Assembly (NCBI GenBank): GCA_015680905.1 | Contig: CM027377.1 | Coordinates: forward strand, 30,838,501 to 30,902,500 | Length of the DNA stretch: 64,000 bases | Direction: 5' to 3' | From: Coptis chinensis | Taxonomy: Eukaryota; Streptophyta; Magnoliopsida; Ranunculales; Ranunculaceae | Shown: positions 1 through 13,475 of the stretch, piece by piece | Position numbering within the stretch: the stretch's first letter is position 1 | Layout of the letters: each line of letters opens with the position of its first letter | Notes under the pieces: generated by a model | Seen by the model: the letters and a program-made list of their open reading frames with translations, nothing else | Told to the model about the DNA's origin: nothing | Databases searched by the model: none | Position numbers and translations under genes: made by a program

Positions 1-1
1 A

Positions 2-199
2 GATCAATGGAAGCGTCCCGCTCGATACCTGAGGCATGTTCGATGTTACCCAAAGGACGAAAAGATGAAGACCAATTTGAGAGAATCCGGAGACAAAGAA
101 TGGGCAGAAATTTGGCAGACTATTATCTATTGGCGTGATGCTAAGGAAATGCATTTCCTTAAAGAGGGCCTTAAACCCTCACGTCCTGCTGGATGGTAA
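2..199 (+). CDS. C-terminal end of an unidentified protein
   Basis: An open frame enters from the left edge and runs 65 codons to a TAA at 197-199. The composition looks like real protein: Trp-rich and charged, with a DQWKRPARYLRHVRCYP start, a central KEWAEIWQTIIYWRD and a PSRPAGW end. AT-rich, stop-filled DNA follows immediately, as expected at a 3' UTR. I do not recognise the family and assign no function. It may be the last exon of a host gene to the left, or part of a transposon-carried sequence, since an Athila-like element occupies the DNA up to 3397. The start lies outside the window. Confidence 0.45.
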   Translation, partial: DQWKRPARYLRHVRCYPKDEKMKTNLRESGDKEWAEIWQTIIYWRDAKEMHFLKEGLKPSRPAGW

Positions 200-1764
200 A
201 CTTGAGTTTGCCATTGTACATATATCTAGCTAAACCTTTTGTTTGGTGTGCTATTGTTTTTCACGTTTCATATGCTGTGGTTTATTATTTCGTGTGCTAT
301 TGAACATTTTCTTGTTCTTTCTGAATAATATATATTATGATCTCCAACCTCTCGGTTCCAGCAATCTAGCCCTAATTTTGCTCACGGTTCTCAGGTACTT
401 TCTCTCTTTAATTATTGATCCTTGAGGACTAAGCATCATTACGTTTGGGGTGCTTTAAACCTATAGCAAAAGAATTAGGCATCTTGTAGCCTATATATAG
501 TTTTTATTTTCATATTAATAATTGTACTTAGTGACAAAGTCTTGTTTCCTTTTCAATGATGAAAATTGTCTAGAAATCTCACATTAGTATCCGAATTAGG
601 ATTTGTTTTAAGAAATTTTAGATAATAATGTCGCCTTAATAGTTTTATACATCTTTTCATGAATATTCATGTATGCGAGTATCATTGATTGTACATAGCG
701 GTAAGTTTACGGAAACAACGGTTAGTTACTTAAACTATAAATCCTGTGAGAATCTAACCAAAAGCCTTGATATGAGTGATTTGTGTGTGATGACACGGAG
801 GAGTAGTTTTTCGATTAGAGGAAATTACGCATCTACTTACTTGATCACCACGAACCCTAGGCGAAAATTTAGGCCTTCTTTGGATCGACATAGCTAAAAA
901 TTCTTACCTGTACAAATATTACCGCTAGTCACTCCATCGAACCTTTCATCAAACCTTTCACTTTCACCACAAAAAATTCCTTACCCATCTATTAAACCAA
1001 ATAAAAGAACCTACCTAAGTGATGAGTATGAAAAATAGGATGAAATGTGGAAAGAATAAAGAGAAAGACTTGTCCCAAATATAAGTCGGTTACTTGCTTC
1101 AGAAAAGGAAAATAGAATCATGTTCTTAAAGCCTTATAAAAAAAAAAAAAATCTTAGTATCCGAGAAAGCTTAAGAACAAGGTTGGAAAAACTCAGTTAG
1201 AAGAAGGAAAGGAAAAAGGATTTCTCTAGTATAAATATATGAAGACCTTATTCTCTCATACTTTCGTAAATTTTGATTATCCATTTCCATTTTCTTGTAC
1301 ACTATCACCTAAGCCCCATGATACCTAATAAAGACCTCTAGCTCAATTAGGAGTAGGGTGGTGTGATAATAAGTAGTAGGCGTGATTGATCGACATCGGC
1401 TCCTCGGTATCATTGAGATGTAAGGAAACGTGTGCCCACATTGCATTAATGGAGTTAACAAAACACAGTGGAAAATTTTTGAGTGAATATGTGTTTCAAC
1501 ACATACCGCGAGAACCCATTTAGGTATGCTCTCCAGGATCCGAAACAACCCTGCTAGTATATTTCAATGAAAAGTTCACTGCATGAATAATCATATGTAG
1601 ATGTTTTAATTATTGAATACATATTAACTTGAGTTTCAAAGAAATAAATCCTCGTTCCCCCGCTAAGGAGATGTATGGATATCCCAGATTAATTTAGGAA
1701 ACAAGTTTACGTCACTAAGTCGTTGTAGTATAAATGAAGTTTGTGAGTATCTTTTAAAGGAAAA
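200..1764. other. AT-rich stretch without a supported gene
   Basis: No frame longer than about 90 codons shows a recognisable domain, and the small open frames (for example 673-897) have no codon or motif support. The right part probably belongs to the non-coding 3' internal region of the Athila-like element whose LTR starts at 1950. The left boundary of that element is not visible: no 5' LTR is found here. Confidence 0.4.
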
Positions 1765-1949
1765 CTCTCACGAGGCTATAACTCGTCCACTAGGGAATTC
1801 CTAGTGGTTTAAGGCCTTGTTGCATATGGTCAATGCAATATCGCCTCTGAAAACGAGAATTAGTTTAGGACTACACATTTTTGGCCACTTATCTAAGTTA
1901 ATGTCTCTTCTTTGCTTGAGGACAAGCAAAGTGCTGTTTGGGGGTAGTG
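1765..1949 (+). mobile_element. 3' internal end of Athila-like element A1, with polypurine tract
   Basis: The segment matches, in order and spacing, the region just before the 3' LTR of element C (57270-57464): both carry a cacgag(g)ctataactcgtcc block, a gtttaa(a)gccttgtt block and a cttgaggacaagcaaag-type motif. The last motif followed by a TTTGGGGGT purine tract is the usual lead-in to the 3' LTR of plant Athila-type gypsy elements. The tract is at about 1937-1946 and the LTR follows directly. Confidence 0.7.
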
Positions 1950-4506
<2,557 letters not shown>

Positions 4507-4510
<4 letters not shown>

Positions 4511-4905
4511 CCTTAAATCTATGTCTTGACTCCTAATTGAATTGTTTGGGATTCAAAAGTGAAAGAAATCATTTTATCGACTAATAGTGGTCAAATTGGT
4601 GTATTATCAAATCACGCCCTATTGCCACGGCTGTAGATATAGGCATTTTGAGAATACGTCTTAACGACCAATGGTTAACAATAGCTCTGATGGGCGGTTT
4701 CGCTAGAATAGGTAATAATGAAATCACCATTTTAGTCAATGATGCAGAGAGGGGTAGTGACATTGATCCGCAAGAAGCTCAAAAAACTCTTGAAATAGCT
4801 AAAGCTAACTTGAGTAGTGCTAAAGGCAAGAGACAAACAATTGAGGCAAATTTAGCTCTCAGACGAGCAAGGACACAAGTAGAGGCTATCAATGCAATTT
4901 CATAA
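4507..4905 (+). pseudogene. atpE: Chloroplast ATP synthase epsilon subunit pseudogene
   Basis: ATG at 4507 overlaps the atpB stop in the usual plastid ATGA arrangement. The natural stop TAA is at 4903-4905. A two-base loss after the first few codons (near 4520) and a one-base loss near 4620 shift the frame out and then back, so the last 85 codons read in frame from 4648 to the end ([45 protein letters not shown]). The net length is three bases short of a typical 133-residue gene. An early in-frame TAA makes it non-functional. Confidence 0.93.
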
Positions 4906-5107
4906 CTAGTTGTTTGTTGGTGTGGTGCATGCGTCCGAATAATAAAAAGAGTTATGTTTATACACACCCTATTTTGATTCTGCCGATCTAATCAAATGTA
5001 ATCAAATTTACGTGCAACGAAAAAAAATTAATAGAATAAGAATATGAGTAGTGGAGTAAGGAAAAGATAAAAAAGAAATAAAAAAAAAAGGTACGTGGGT
5101 AGAAATA

Positions 5108-5142
5108 CTTATTAGATACCATTGACTGCGGTATCTAATAAG
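5108..5142. terminator. 13-bp perfect stem-loop between atpE and trnM
   Basis: Positions 5108-5120 are perfectly complementary to 5130-5142, with a 9-base loop. Plastid genes typically have such 3' inverted repeats, which stabilise transcript ends, and this one lies four bases beyond the 3' end of trnM. The stem is intact although the neighbouring genes are decayed. No function is expected in nuclear DNA. Confidence 0.7.
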
Positions 5143-5145
5143 TTC

Positions 5146-5218
5146 TGCCTACTATTGGATTTGAACCAATGACTCCCGCCGTATGAAAGCAATACTCTAA
5201 CCATTGAGTTAAGTAGGT
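5146..5218 (-). tRNA. trnM-CAU: trnM-CAU, plastid-derived, decayed copy
   Basis: On the minus strand a 73-base cloverleaf starts ACCTACTTAACTC, carries the CAU anticodon (complement of 5183-5185) and has an intact GGTTCAAATCC T-arm. It is the elongator tRNA-Met that lies next to atpE in plastids. The acceptor stem has lost its first pair: position 1 is A and position 72 is C, where the plastid gene has a pair with U. The plastid promoter context is absent in the nucleus, so I regard it as a relic. Confidence 0.9.
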
Positions 5219-5430
5219 CATTTATCATCATAAAGAGAAACAAAAAAGAACCCATCACGCCACATCGATAGATTATAGATGGAACTTTACTTCTAAGCAA
5301 TATCCGTCTTTGGTAGGAAACATATTAGAGAGCTATTATGTCGGATCATGCAATATTCACCTTGACAACAAATTATATACATATTAAAATATTTATCGCA
5401 AAATTCCAAAATGCCAATTTAGCAAGGGTT

Positions 5431-5825
5431 TAAGATGAAGAGTAATTAAAGGCTATACATTTGATGTGTTTGGGTATTGAACGGTGATTAGTGTTCTAGC
5501 TAGTGTACGTAGGTTTGACTAGAGAGGCTAATTATTGTATTGGAAAAGTGGTTACGGGAGGCTGACAACACACTGATTAATGTGTATTATAGAAAAGGCA
5601 AGTTGGAAAACGCATTTGGTTTGGTTGAAGGAGCATAGATTCCCAAGTGAAATTGAGTTGTGAGAACTTTAGAGTTTTGAACGAACAAAAAATTGGTTAC
5701 TGCACTCAAACTCTGCAAAGTTATTGCAGACCAAAATATTAAACATGGAAGTATCTAGTAAATTAGTTGTAAGCTAAGCGAAACTATTATTAACATAAAG
5801 GTACTTCAAGGAAAACATCGTTTAA
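5431..5825. other. Spacer between plastid insertion and solo LTR A2
   Basis: AT-rich sequence with no open frame, repeat or family match that I can see. Confidence 0.4.
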
Positions 5826-7246
5826 GGTGGTAATAAATATCCAAAACTGTATTATAAATCCCATAGAGACACTTCATATTGGTTGATTATGTGTTTAATA
5901 AATGTAAATTAATTATATTTTTAATGCTTTCATAGGTTTTGGCAGTTGATGACAAATTTGTAGCAAAACCTGCATTTTGGTATAAAAAAGTTATGCGGAA
6001 TAGTGCTTGAACGTGAAGTCTTTTCTCTTTGCCCATTTGAAGCTCAAAGAGGCCAGACTAAAGCCCATGGACTCAACACCGACCATTTCCGGTTCAAATC
6101 AAGACAACTAATGGTGCAGAAAAGCTGTGGAACTTTCGAAGATCATATCTCCTGATTCTGGACTCCGAATTCGACATGGGAATTGTCAAATCGATCAGTG
6201 TGGTGAGCTCTATGCAAAGACGTGAAGTTATAAAAATCAGTATGGGCCACATGGACCCACCACTGGTCAAAGTACGTGGGTCCATCACATAGTGGGTGCT
6301 CTATTATTTGAGCACTAATTGAAGACAAAGTGAGTGGAGAATTAAATAAACAAAGTGGAGCATTAATCCATTTTTTTAAAAGGAATTGGAGTGAGCACTC
6401 ATGTTTGGTAATCATTCCATTCCATGAGATAAATTGAAAAAACAAAGCAAAATTATTCATTCCATATTTTTGTTTTTGTTTTGAGAGCTTGTAAGTCTTT
6501 AATGGAGTTCTCTCCATACTCTCTCTAGAAATAAAATCTCTCCTTCTTCTACTTCTTCTTCCTATCTTACTTCTTTTTCTTCTCTTTAGCTTAGTTAGTT
6601 TAGCATGTGTAATCCAAGGATCATGAGCTAAATAAACTCTCCCTTGTGGAGGGTTAATGATGCTCATGTGAGGAGAAACTCCATTAATGGAGTCTTTCAT
6701 TGCTTAGTTTTTCACAAGCTTGTTGTCACATCAACTCCAAAATAGTTGATGTTGATAATAAGTTAGGAATTGTTAAGTTCTTCTAGACATAAAGTACCAT
6801 AACAACTCCTCATGCTAGTAGGTTTTCTTAGATATAAGATAAATCCACTAGGGATCAAACTCTAGTCTTATTATTGGGTTTTTCTATGAACCCAAGAATG
6901 CTTATAGTTTTGTAATAAAGTCTTTAAAATGATAGTTATCCTTGCATGAGTAGAGTTAATTCTATCTACATCTTTCTATCTATATCTCTCTTTGTGTAAG
7001 TAGTTAAAAATCAAACTTTACGTTAGGTTGTAAGTTTAAAATAAAAGTAACTCAAGTGTAGTATCTGAAAAATAAAATAAATCATTTGCTTATTAATTAA
7101 GTTTTCTTGTGATTATTTGAGTGAAGTTGTAAACCAAGTGTGCTTGGAGTTAGGCATGGGACGAACCCTTGCTCAAGCTAATTATAGCATAATTTGAGAG
7201 CAATGTACTTTATATAAACATGCTAAAAAGATGGTTTATCAGGTGG
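5826..7246 (+). mobile_element. Solo LTR of family A (copy A2) with GGTGG duplication
   Basis: GGTGG at 5826-5830 and again at 7242-7246 flanks a 1411-bp sequence that starts TAATAAATATCCAAAACTG (the family start TGATAAGCACC with a few changes) and ends TTTATCA. Internal landmarks match the other copies: the aggatcatgagctaa block near 6617, the gctcatgtgagga block near 6662 and a gggacgaacccttgctc block near 7159. There is no internal coding sequence, so this is a solo LTR left by recombination. Confidence 0.88.
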
Positions 7247-7316
7247 CATCAATATTTAAGCATATAAAAAGAAGTAAAAATTGTGCAATTGATTGAATCA
7301 GAACGTAATAGAAGTG

Positions 7317-7385
7317 AGAGTTAGTTAGACTTACCAACTCCCCCCCCCCCTCACACACACACACACGTTGCAAGATCCAACTGTT
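7317..7385. repeat. Truncated MITE end with poly-C and (CA)n
   Basis: The block gttagttagacttacc, then a C run, a CA microsatellite and gttgcaagatccaactgt resembles the left end of the MITE at 13066-13276 (gttagttagacttacccc, then attgcaagatccaactct). Only about 65 bases are kept, with the middle replaced by simple repeats. Confidence 0.5.
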
Positions 7386-7960
7386 TCGACAATAATCTGC
7401 TTCAACACAATGAGCGAGAGTAATATGATTAAATATACACAAAGAAACAGATCACAATTGATGGTTGGGAGAGATGAAACCAAACCAAGATAATGGTCAC
7501 CTACATACCAAATATCTGTTATCTTAGGATCAAGTTCCAACGTAGTTCCTTGTCATGAGAGAGAATGTTTTTATCAATTGTTAGAGAAAGTAGAGTCCAT
7601 GAAGGACTTGTCCTTTTGAATGATTCAAGATTTGATTTCTTATAGATTTGTCTTTATCTAATTGAATAATGAATCTGGACATATTAAATAATAAACCAAT
7701 TATTGGATGGGCTAAGGTTAAGAACGTGGGCTTAACTGGTGGACTAGGCCTAATATTGGGTTGGATTCGTGGGCTTAGTGAGCCACAAAGTGGGGGTCTA
7801 TACATCACCCATTCTTTGGTGGATGGGCAAAGCCCATGTGGCAAAGAAGTGAATATAGAAAAAAGAATGGAAGAACATCGAAAGAAAAAAAAATGAATTG
7901 ACAACAAGTATTGGCATGCGTAATCTATTGTCAAAGGTGATAGTAGGTGGTGACATGTAC
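7386..7960. other. Non-coding stretch
   Basis: Short open frames on both strands lack any recognisable motif. Nothing else is supported. Confidence 0.35.
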
Positions 7961-8815
7961 AAGAGGCGAAAATATTGGCAAAATAAGACGGAAATAATTA
8001 GCGAAAATTATTGGCGACAAAAGACAGAAATAATTAGCGAAAGGAGACGAAAATAATTGGTGACAGAAGACGGAAATAATTGGCGGAAGTTATTGTCGAA
8101 ATGAGGCGGAAATAATTGGCGACATGAGATGGAAATAATTGGCGAAAATTACTGACGGAAGTTATTGGCAAAAGGAGATGGAAATAATTGACGAAAATTA
8201 CTGGCTACAGGAGATGGAAAAAATTATCGAAAATCATTGGCGGAAGTTATTAGTGAAAGGAGACGGAAATTATTGGCAACATGAAACAAAAATAATTAGC
8301 GAAAATTATTGGCAAAAGGAGACGGAGATAATTTTATGCATGTAAGACGGAAATAATTGGCGGAAATTATTGGTGACAGGAGACGTAAATAATTGGCAAA
8401 GGAGGCAGAAATTATTGGCGCCAGGAGACGGAAATAGTTAGCGAAAATTATTGGCGACATGAGATGAAAATAATTGGCAGCAGGAGACATAAATAATTGG
8501 TGAAAATAGGCAGAAATTATTGGGGGAAAAAAGTGGAAATTATTGGCTACATGTGACGTAAATAGTTAGTGAAAATTATTGGTGAGAGGAGACATAAATA
8601 ATTGGCGGAAGGTGGTGGAAATTATTGGCGACAGGAGAAGGAAATAATAGGCGAAAATTATTGGCAACAAGAGACGAAAATAGCTAGCGAAAATTATTGG
8701 CGACAGGAGACGGGAATAATTGACAGAAGTTATTGGTGGAAGTTATTGGCAAAAAGAGACTAAAATTATTGACGAAAAGAAGTGGAAATTATTGGCGAAG
8801 TAAGGCGGATGTTAT
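7961..8815. repeat. Degenerate minisatellite of about 36-42-bp units
   Basis: The pattern ggaaataattggcg / aaaattattggcgaca / ggagac recurs about 20 times with drift. Each unit has an internal near-palindrome (aaataatt facing aattatt), so the array reads similarly on both strands and gives spurious repeated open frames of the NYWQKEME type. No transposon ends were found around it. Confidence 0.85.
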
Positions 8816-9197
8816 TAGAAGAATTAAATGAGATGGAAGATTATGAGCGGAGCGCCGCTGTAAGGGCTGAAGAATTAGAAGATTGGAAACCTTGGGTGAA
8901 AACTTAGGAAGAAGGAAACGAAAATGATGACAAAGAAAATGTTAGGGGATTAGAAAGGAATTAATTGCTGCTAATAAAGAGATTGTGGGAAACAAAAAGT
9001 TGTTAGCACAAGCTATTCTAGAGATAGAAAATAAAAAGATGGAAAAGATGCAAGCAATTATACAAAAGCCAGATGTTCTGGAAGAAAATGAACAGAGGAA
9101 GGAAGACTATGATAAGTTATATCTGATGTATATGGATACTGTTAAAAGTTGCTACGAAAAGTGTGCCTTTTCCAGAGGGAAAGTAATAGAACGTTGA
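8809..9197 (+). other. Charged, coiled-coil-like reading frames, unidentified
   Basis: Two short frames follow the minisatellite. Positions 8809-8907 read LEELNEMEDYERSAAVRAEE and end at a TAG. Positions 8985-9197 encode 70 residues rich in K, E and M (KKMEKMQAIIQKPDVLEENEQ), with heptad-like spacing. The composition differs from the flanking AT-rich DNA. It may be a decayed gag or transposon accessory frame, because a purine tract and a candidate LTR start follow at 9329-9337. No family is recognised. Confidence 0.3.
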
Positions 9198-9328
9198 TTG
9201 TGTAATAAAAGTAGGAAAAATAATACAAACCTTTAATGGAAATGCAACATCACTTCTTGTTTTTGATATTATATTGTTCGCTTCATGTTGATAGGTAATA
9301 TTGATAGAAAAATATGATGGTGACATAA

Positions 9329-9631
9329 TGGGGGAATGTAGACACCCCCAATATAAAATTAGTGTAAGAAAGTGTAAGTCTCACCCCCATTGTTGTTATT
9401 GAAAAAACTAAGGCAAAAGGGCCACGGTGGTCCTTAATGACCTTAACTATTCAGGTGTAACAACACATGTACCAAACGTGAGGCAAGGTCTGGAATTTTC
9501 CACAAGTGCAAGGTTGTCATTCTTGCACTTGGACCAAACTAAAACACAACGTTGTTGCCTTAGTATTGGAATTCACACAGATATTCAAATTTGAGAGTAT
9601 TCTAATAATCGTACCAAGCAAGAATAACCAT
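9329..9631 (+). mobile_element. Candidate gypsy LTR start (TGTAGACACCCC)
   Basis: A purine tract (aatgggggaa, 9327-9336) is directly followed by TGTAGACACCCC at 9337, a start seen in plant gypsy LTRs. The sequence is interrupted at 9631 by solo LTR A3, and no matching second LTR was found, so the call rests on the tract plus start only. Confidence 0.3.
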
Positions 9632-11297
9632 TGATGTTAGAACTTTTAAGTATCTTATGAAATTGGACTTTCACAACCTACTACGTACTAAAACTCAAGA
9701 TTTCCTTACTCACGTGTTTTCCTTGGTATGTTTTAAGTAAGGGGTTCGTTCCAACCTTAGACAAGAATGCTATCACAACTGAAATTCTAGCACCTTAGAG
9801 AACTAAGTGAGAAGGATTTTTAATTAGGTATTTTGAAGATATTTTTTCCCTAAGGATCACTTACTACACAAGTTATCTAAAATTTGCAAGTTGTTTCTTA
9901 AATAAGTAGAGAGAGGAAGATAAGGAGAGGGTTAACCTAATCATGCAAGACTAGTTACGTAGCTTTTTAGGGAATAAAATCACTCTATCTCTAATCAATC
10001 TCGGGTTCATAGACAACCCCAAACTGATTCGAGTATTGATCCCTAGCAAGATGTACTCATTTCTGAGTCCATCTTGCTAGCATGAGGAGTTTTTGAGATA
10101 TTTCATCTCTGAAATGTCTCTTCAACTCCTGGTTTCATTTCACGCCATGCGGACAAAGATAAAAATCTGGATTCTCCAGGACTTGCGCGTGCGATTGATC
10201 CCAGTGTCAATGGGCCGCGTGTGCTAGCTTTTCTAAAGCTCCAGGCTCCAAAATTTGTCGGTCTCAATCTTTTTGTAACTTGGTGTCAAAGAAAACCTAA
10301 GCCTCTAAGCAGTGATTCTAGACCCCTAAAACGTGCACTGATCCTCACATGAGCATCATTAACCCTCCCTTTGGGAGGGTTTTAGCTCATGATCCTAGGA
10401 AAGATATGCAAATATATGTTTGATGTATGCTGAATTAAAGAAGAAGAAGAAGAAGAAGGATGCAAAGAGTTGAATTTTTAAGTTAGAAAGAAAGAAATTT
10501 TATTTATAAAACTAAAGTGGCTACCATTAAAACTATTACACCAAACTAAAGCTTAACTTAGAAAAATAAATGCATGAACATAGAATGAATGGAGTCCTCC
10601 CCAAAATCAATACAAATCATCCCATTTCAAGAGCTTTCTCTCCTTTCACCCACGTGAACCAACTCCCACCATTAATCACATTAAATTCTATCTTATCTCC
10701 AAATCAAAACAAATTGACACCTTGCATTTTTTTTTGCACTATTAGCACCTAAATCTAGTCAACTTAATTAATTTCATGCAAGGTGTCAATTTGTGCCAAT
10801 AATTTGCACATTTTGTCTTGACTTGCTTGATGACTTATCCAATCTTGTGGGCCCGTAGAGTGGGTCCACATGTTGCGTCCAGTGGTGGGCTAGTCCTTTG
10901 GAATTTTTACAACTTCCCGACTTTATGTAGAGTTCGTCGCGATCGATCGTCGAGCAACCCACTTGCGAAATTGAGTCCCGGTTCAAGAGATATGAGCTCC
11001 GAAAGTTTGATGCTTCCGTGCACGACGTTATCCCTTTCCTCGACTTGGAATCGCCTTGTTGGAGTTCCCGGGATTTAGGCGGGTTTTGTTGAGATTTGCA
11101 TAAGCTAACTCAGAAAGTTTTACGTACACACACTATTCCATGCTTAAATACTGGCTTTATCCTCATTTTTACGTTGGTTGCGCAAACCTGCAAAAGTACG
11201 AAAATACGATTATTTCATTATTATTAAACACATAATTAACCGAAATGTTATATCTCTATGGGATTTTATAATACAGTTTTGGGTGCTTATCAACCAT
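9627..11297 (-). mobile_element. Inverted solo LTR of family A (copy A3) with ACCAT duplication
   Basis: ACCAT at 9627-9631 and 11293-11297 flanks a 1661-bp LTR read on the minus strand: it starts TGATAAGCACCCAAAACTG (from 11292) and ends TCTAACATCA (at 9632). It shares the gagctaaaaccctcccaaa / gttaatgatgctcatgtgagg landmarks near 10345-10390 and the ggttggaacgaacccc block near 9745 with A2. It contains a (GAA)n run near 10438-10459. There is no internal coding sequence, so it is a solo LTR. Confidence 0.92.
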
Positions 11298-11509
11298 CTT
11301 ATTGACTCGGATTTTCTTCAAGCACGCATGAATACGGCATACTTGGACTGAAAAAGGCATAATATGGATGACCTCTTTGAAATTAATGCTAATGAATGAC
11401 ATTGTTGAAAGAAAGAGTACAAAAGAATAGAGTAATGTAATAAAGGACAACCAACTATATGAAAATGGAAATTGAATGTCTTTATTGATGGATAAAATGT
11501 AAATATGTA

Positions 11510-11668
11510 AAAGAACTTCGCAATGGTTAAAAGCTTTGTGGATAAAACTGATTCAGCGCCATATTCAAGGTTAAAAGGTGATAATGTAGTCAAATATTTC
11601 GGCGTTGTACTATAAGCCTGCAAAATAGCAGGTAACTCCTTTACCAAGTTCCCTTTGAGAAACAACAA
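11510..11668 (-). pseudogene. Gypsy integrase fragment
   Basis: The minus-strand frame includes KELPAILQAYSTTPK followed by LSPFNLEYGAES. This matches the conserved region after the integrase core of plant gypsy elements, typically LWAYRTT..TGxxPFxLVYGxEAV. The fragment stops at frameshifts on both sides. With the gag-like array at 11.8-13.0 kb on the same strand it suggests one badly deleted gypsy element. Moderate confidence, from a short motif. Confidence 0.55.
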
Positions 11669-11759
11669 AGCTCTTCATGCCCTTGACCATTAAATGTAGA
11701 AGTTTCATCAAAGGGACTTTGTGTTAAGTGGGGTGAGATCTATTTCATTTAGAAGATTT

Positions 11760-12840
11760 AAACAGTGAGACCCCGATTGCGCCTATATGGAGGATGGCAC
11801 CTGCCATTATCTCTTATAGGAGTTGAAGATTTTAGGTAGTACACACGTTCGGCCCTGACTGGAGATTGTCTTTCTCTTTACATGTAACCAGCCTGTCTAG
11901 GCCGGTAGCTTATATGGGATCGGGGTTTTCCCTCTAGTTGCTTCTATGATGCCTTCATTCCTTGTCAGGTCGGACTTGTCTGGGATGGCAATTTTCCTTA
12001 AATATGGAAGGTCAACTTTCCCTATCTGGCCGGTCTTGTCTGGGATGGCATTTTCCCTGTCAGGTCGAACTTGTCTGGGATGGCAATTTTCCTGAAATTT
12101 GCAAGGTCGGCCTTCCTTGTCAGGTCGTTCCCATCTGGGATGGTGGTATTCTTTATAGTTTCTTCTGTGACTCCTTTCCATGTCAGGTTGGACCTACCTG
12201 GGATGCGATTTTCCTCAAATATGTGAGGTTGATCTTCCATGTCAGGTCGTTCCCGTATTGGATGATGGTATTCTTTATAGTTTCTTCTGTGACGCCTTCT
12301 TTCCATGTCAGGTCGGACCTGTCTAGGATGGCAATTTTCCTCAAATATGTAAGGTCGATCTTCCCTGTCAGGTCGTTCTCGTCTTGGATGGTGGTACTCT
12401 TTATAGTTTATTCTGTGACGCCTTCTTTCCATGTCACGTCAGACCTGTCTGGGATAGCGATTTTCTTCAAATCTACAAGGTTGGCCTTCCCTGCCAGGTC
12501 AATCCTATATGGGATGGCGTCTTCCCTACCAGGTGGGACCTGTCCGAGATGGCGATTTTCCTCAAATCTGTGAGGTCGGCCTTCCCTATCAGGTCGGTTA
12601 TGTCCTGGCTTGACTCTTCCATTGTCTCTTATTGGAGATAGAGATCTTTGGCGGTAAGCATGATTAGGTTCGATCGGTGATTGTCTTTCTCTTTCCCTGT
12701 AACCAGCATGTCTAGGCCGGTAGTCACCTTTGGCAGGATGGTCAGTATTAATATACCACTCCTCCATGTTGTGTCGCTCCTATATATGATGTCCTCCTTC
12801 CCCATCATGTCTTACATATCTCGGATGGCGGTCTTCCCTG
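11760..12840 (-). repeat. Tandem array encoding an Arg-rich, gag-like repeat protein
   Basis: Between about 11940 and 12600 a caggtcg...ctgggatgg motif recurs 12 times at alternating spacings, giving a higher-order unit of about 121-128 bp. On the minus strand several units stay open and read as a roughly 42-residue repeat (blocks like HRRNYKEYHHP, RERPDRE, FEENCHPRQ). Flanking segments 11800-11910 and 12615-12722 are a second, longer duplication about 815 bp apart (both contain tgtctaggccggtag). Arg/Glu/Pro-rich low-complexity tracts occur in gypsy gag proteins, and the integrase fragment downstream on this strand supports that origin. The gag assignment is inference. Confidence 0.6.
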
Positions 12841-12885
12841 AAATTGCTTCTCGGAGATAAATCTTCCTCTTAGAGCATGCACTGT

Positions 12886-13030
12886 TTGATTATGCTTGAG
12901 AAGTAGTTCGTTGTTGAGGACGATAAAGTGGATTTTCAAGATGGTCCCATACACTAGAACAACCTGCTTCCCTGCGTGATCGCCTTGATGTAGTAGAATT
13001 GGCAACATCGTCCGCTGGCCTTTGTCTCTT
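12886..13030 (-). pseudogene. Possible gypsy gag N-terminal remnant
   Basis: The minus-strand frame reads STTSRRSRREAGCSSVWDHL then ENPLYRPQQRTTSQ before a stop. SV(W/F)DxL after an Arg-rich tract is common near the start of gypsy gag proteins. Its position upstream of the array and the integrase fragment, on the same strand, fits. Weak evidence. Confidence 0.3.
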
Positions 13031-13065
13031 TGCTAACTTCCTTCTCAAGTTCCTATTTAAATTTT

Positions 13066-13276
13066 GGGTTAGTTAGACTTACCCCATTAATAGTTGCAAT
13101 TAGTATTACCCCATTTTTCAAAAAAATATTAGTGATACCCCCAATTGCAAGATCCAACTCTGAGATGAATTTTTTTTTTCAGATGAAGAAATCTGACCGT
13201 TGGATCTTACAAATGGGGGGGGGGGGGTATCACTAATATTTTTGAAAATAGAGAGTAAGTCTAACTTACCTAACCC
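13066..13276. mobile_element. MITE with imperfect terminal inverted repeats
   Basis: The ends are GGGTTAGTTAGACTTAC at 13066 and the inverse near 13254-13276 (right end ...AAGTCTAACTTACCTAACCC). A second inverted block pairs the atattagtgatacccc near 13128 with ggggtatcactaatatt near 13223, so most of the 211 bp can fold back. The left arm has a roughly 30-base insertion or duplication relative to the right. A run of 13 G lies in the right arm. No clear target duplication was found, so the superfamily is not assigned. Confidence 0.7.
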
Positions 13277-13475
13277 TAGAAGTCATGCTTCTCTGAACAC
13301 ACAATCATAATCCATTTATTTGTAAACTTCACCCATTCAATTCCTCTTAAATAAAAAAAAAAAAAAAAAGAAAAGAAAACCAACAATTCAATGCGCATAG
13401 AGTTGCACAAGTATCACAACTAGTGAAGCAACTTAATTAATCTAAAATAACTGGTTGATCTCAAGAACCCTTCCA

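Noticed and set aside
673..897. 74-codon plus-strand frame
   Set aside because: No recognisable domain; length expected by chance in this AT-rich DNA.
5146..5218. Functional nuclear tRNA-Met gene
   Set aside because: It is the plastid trnM in plastid order inside a decayed plastid insertion, with a broken terminal pair.
8139..8490. Open frames on both strands in the minisatellite
   Set aside because: They follow the repeat unit on both strands and have no domain.
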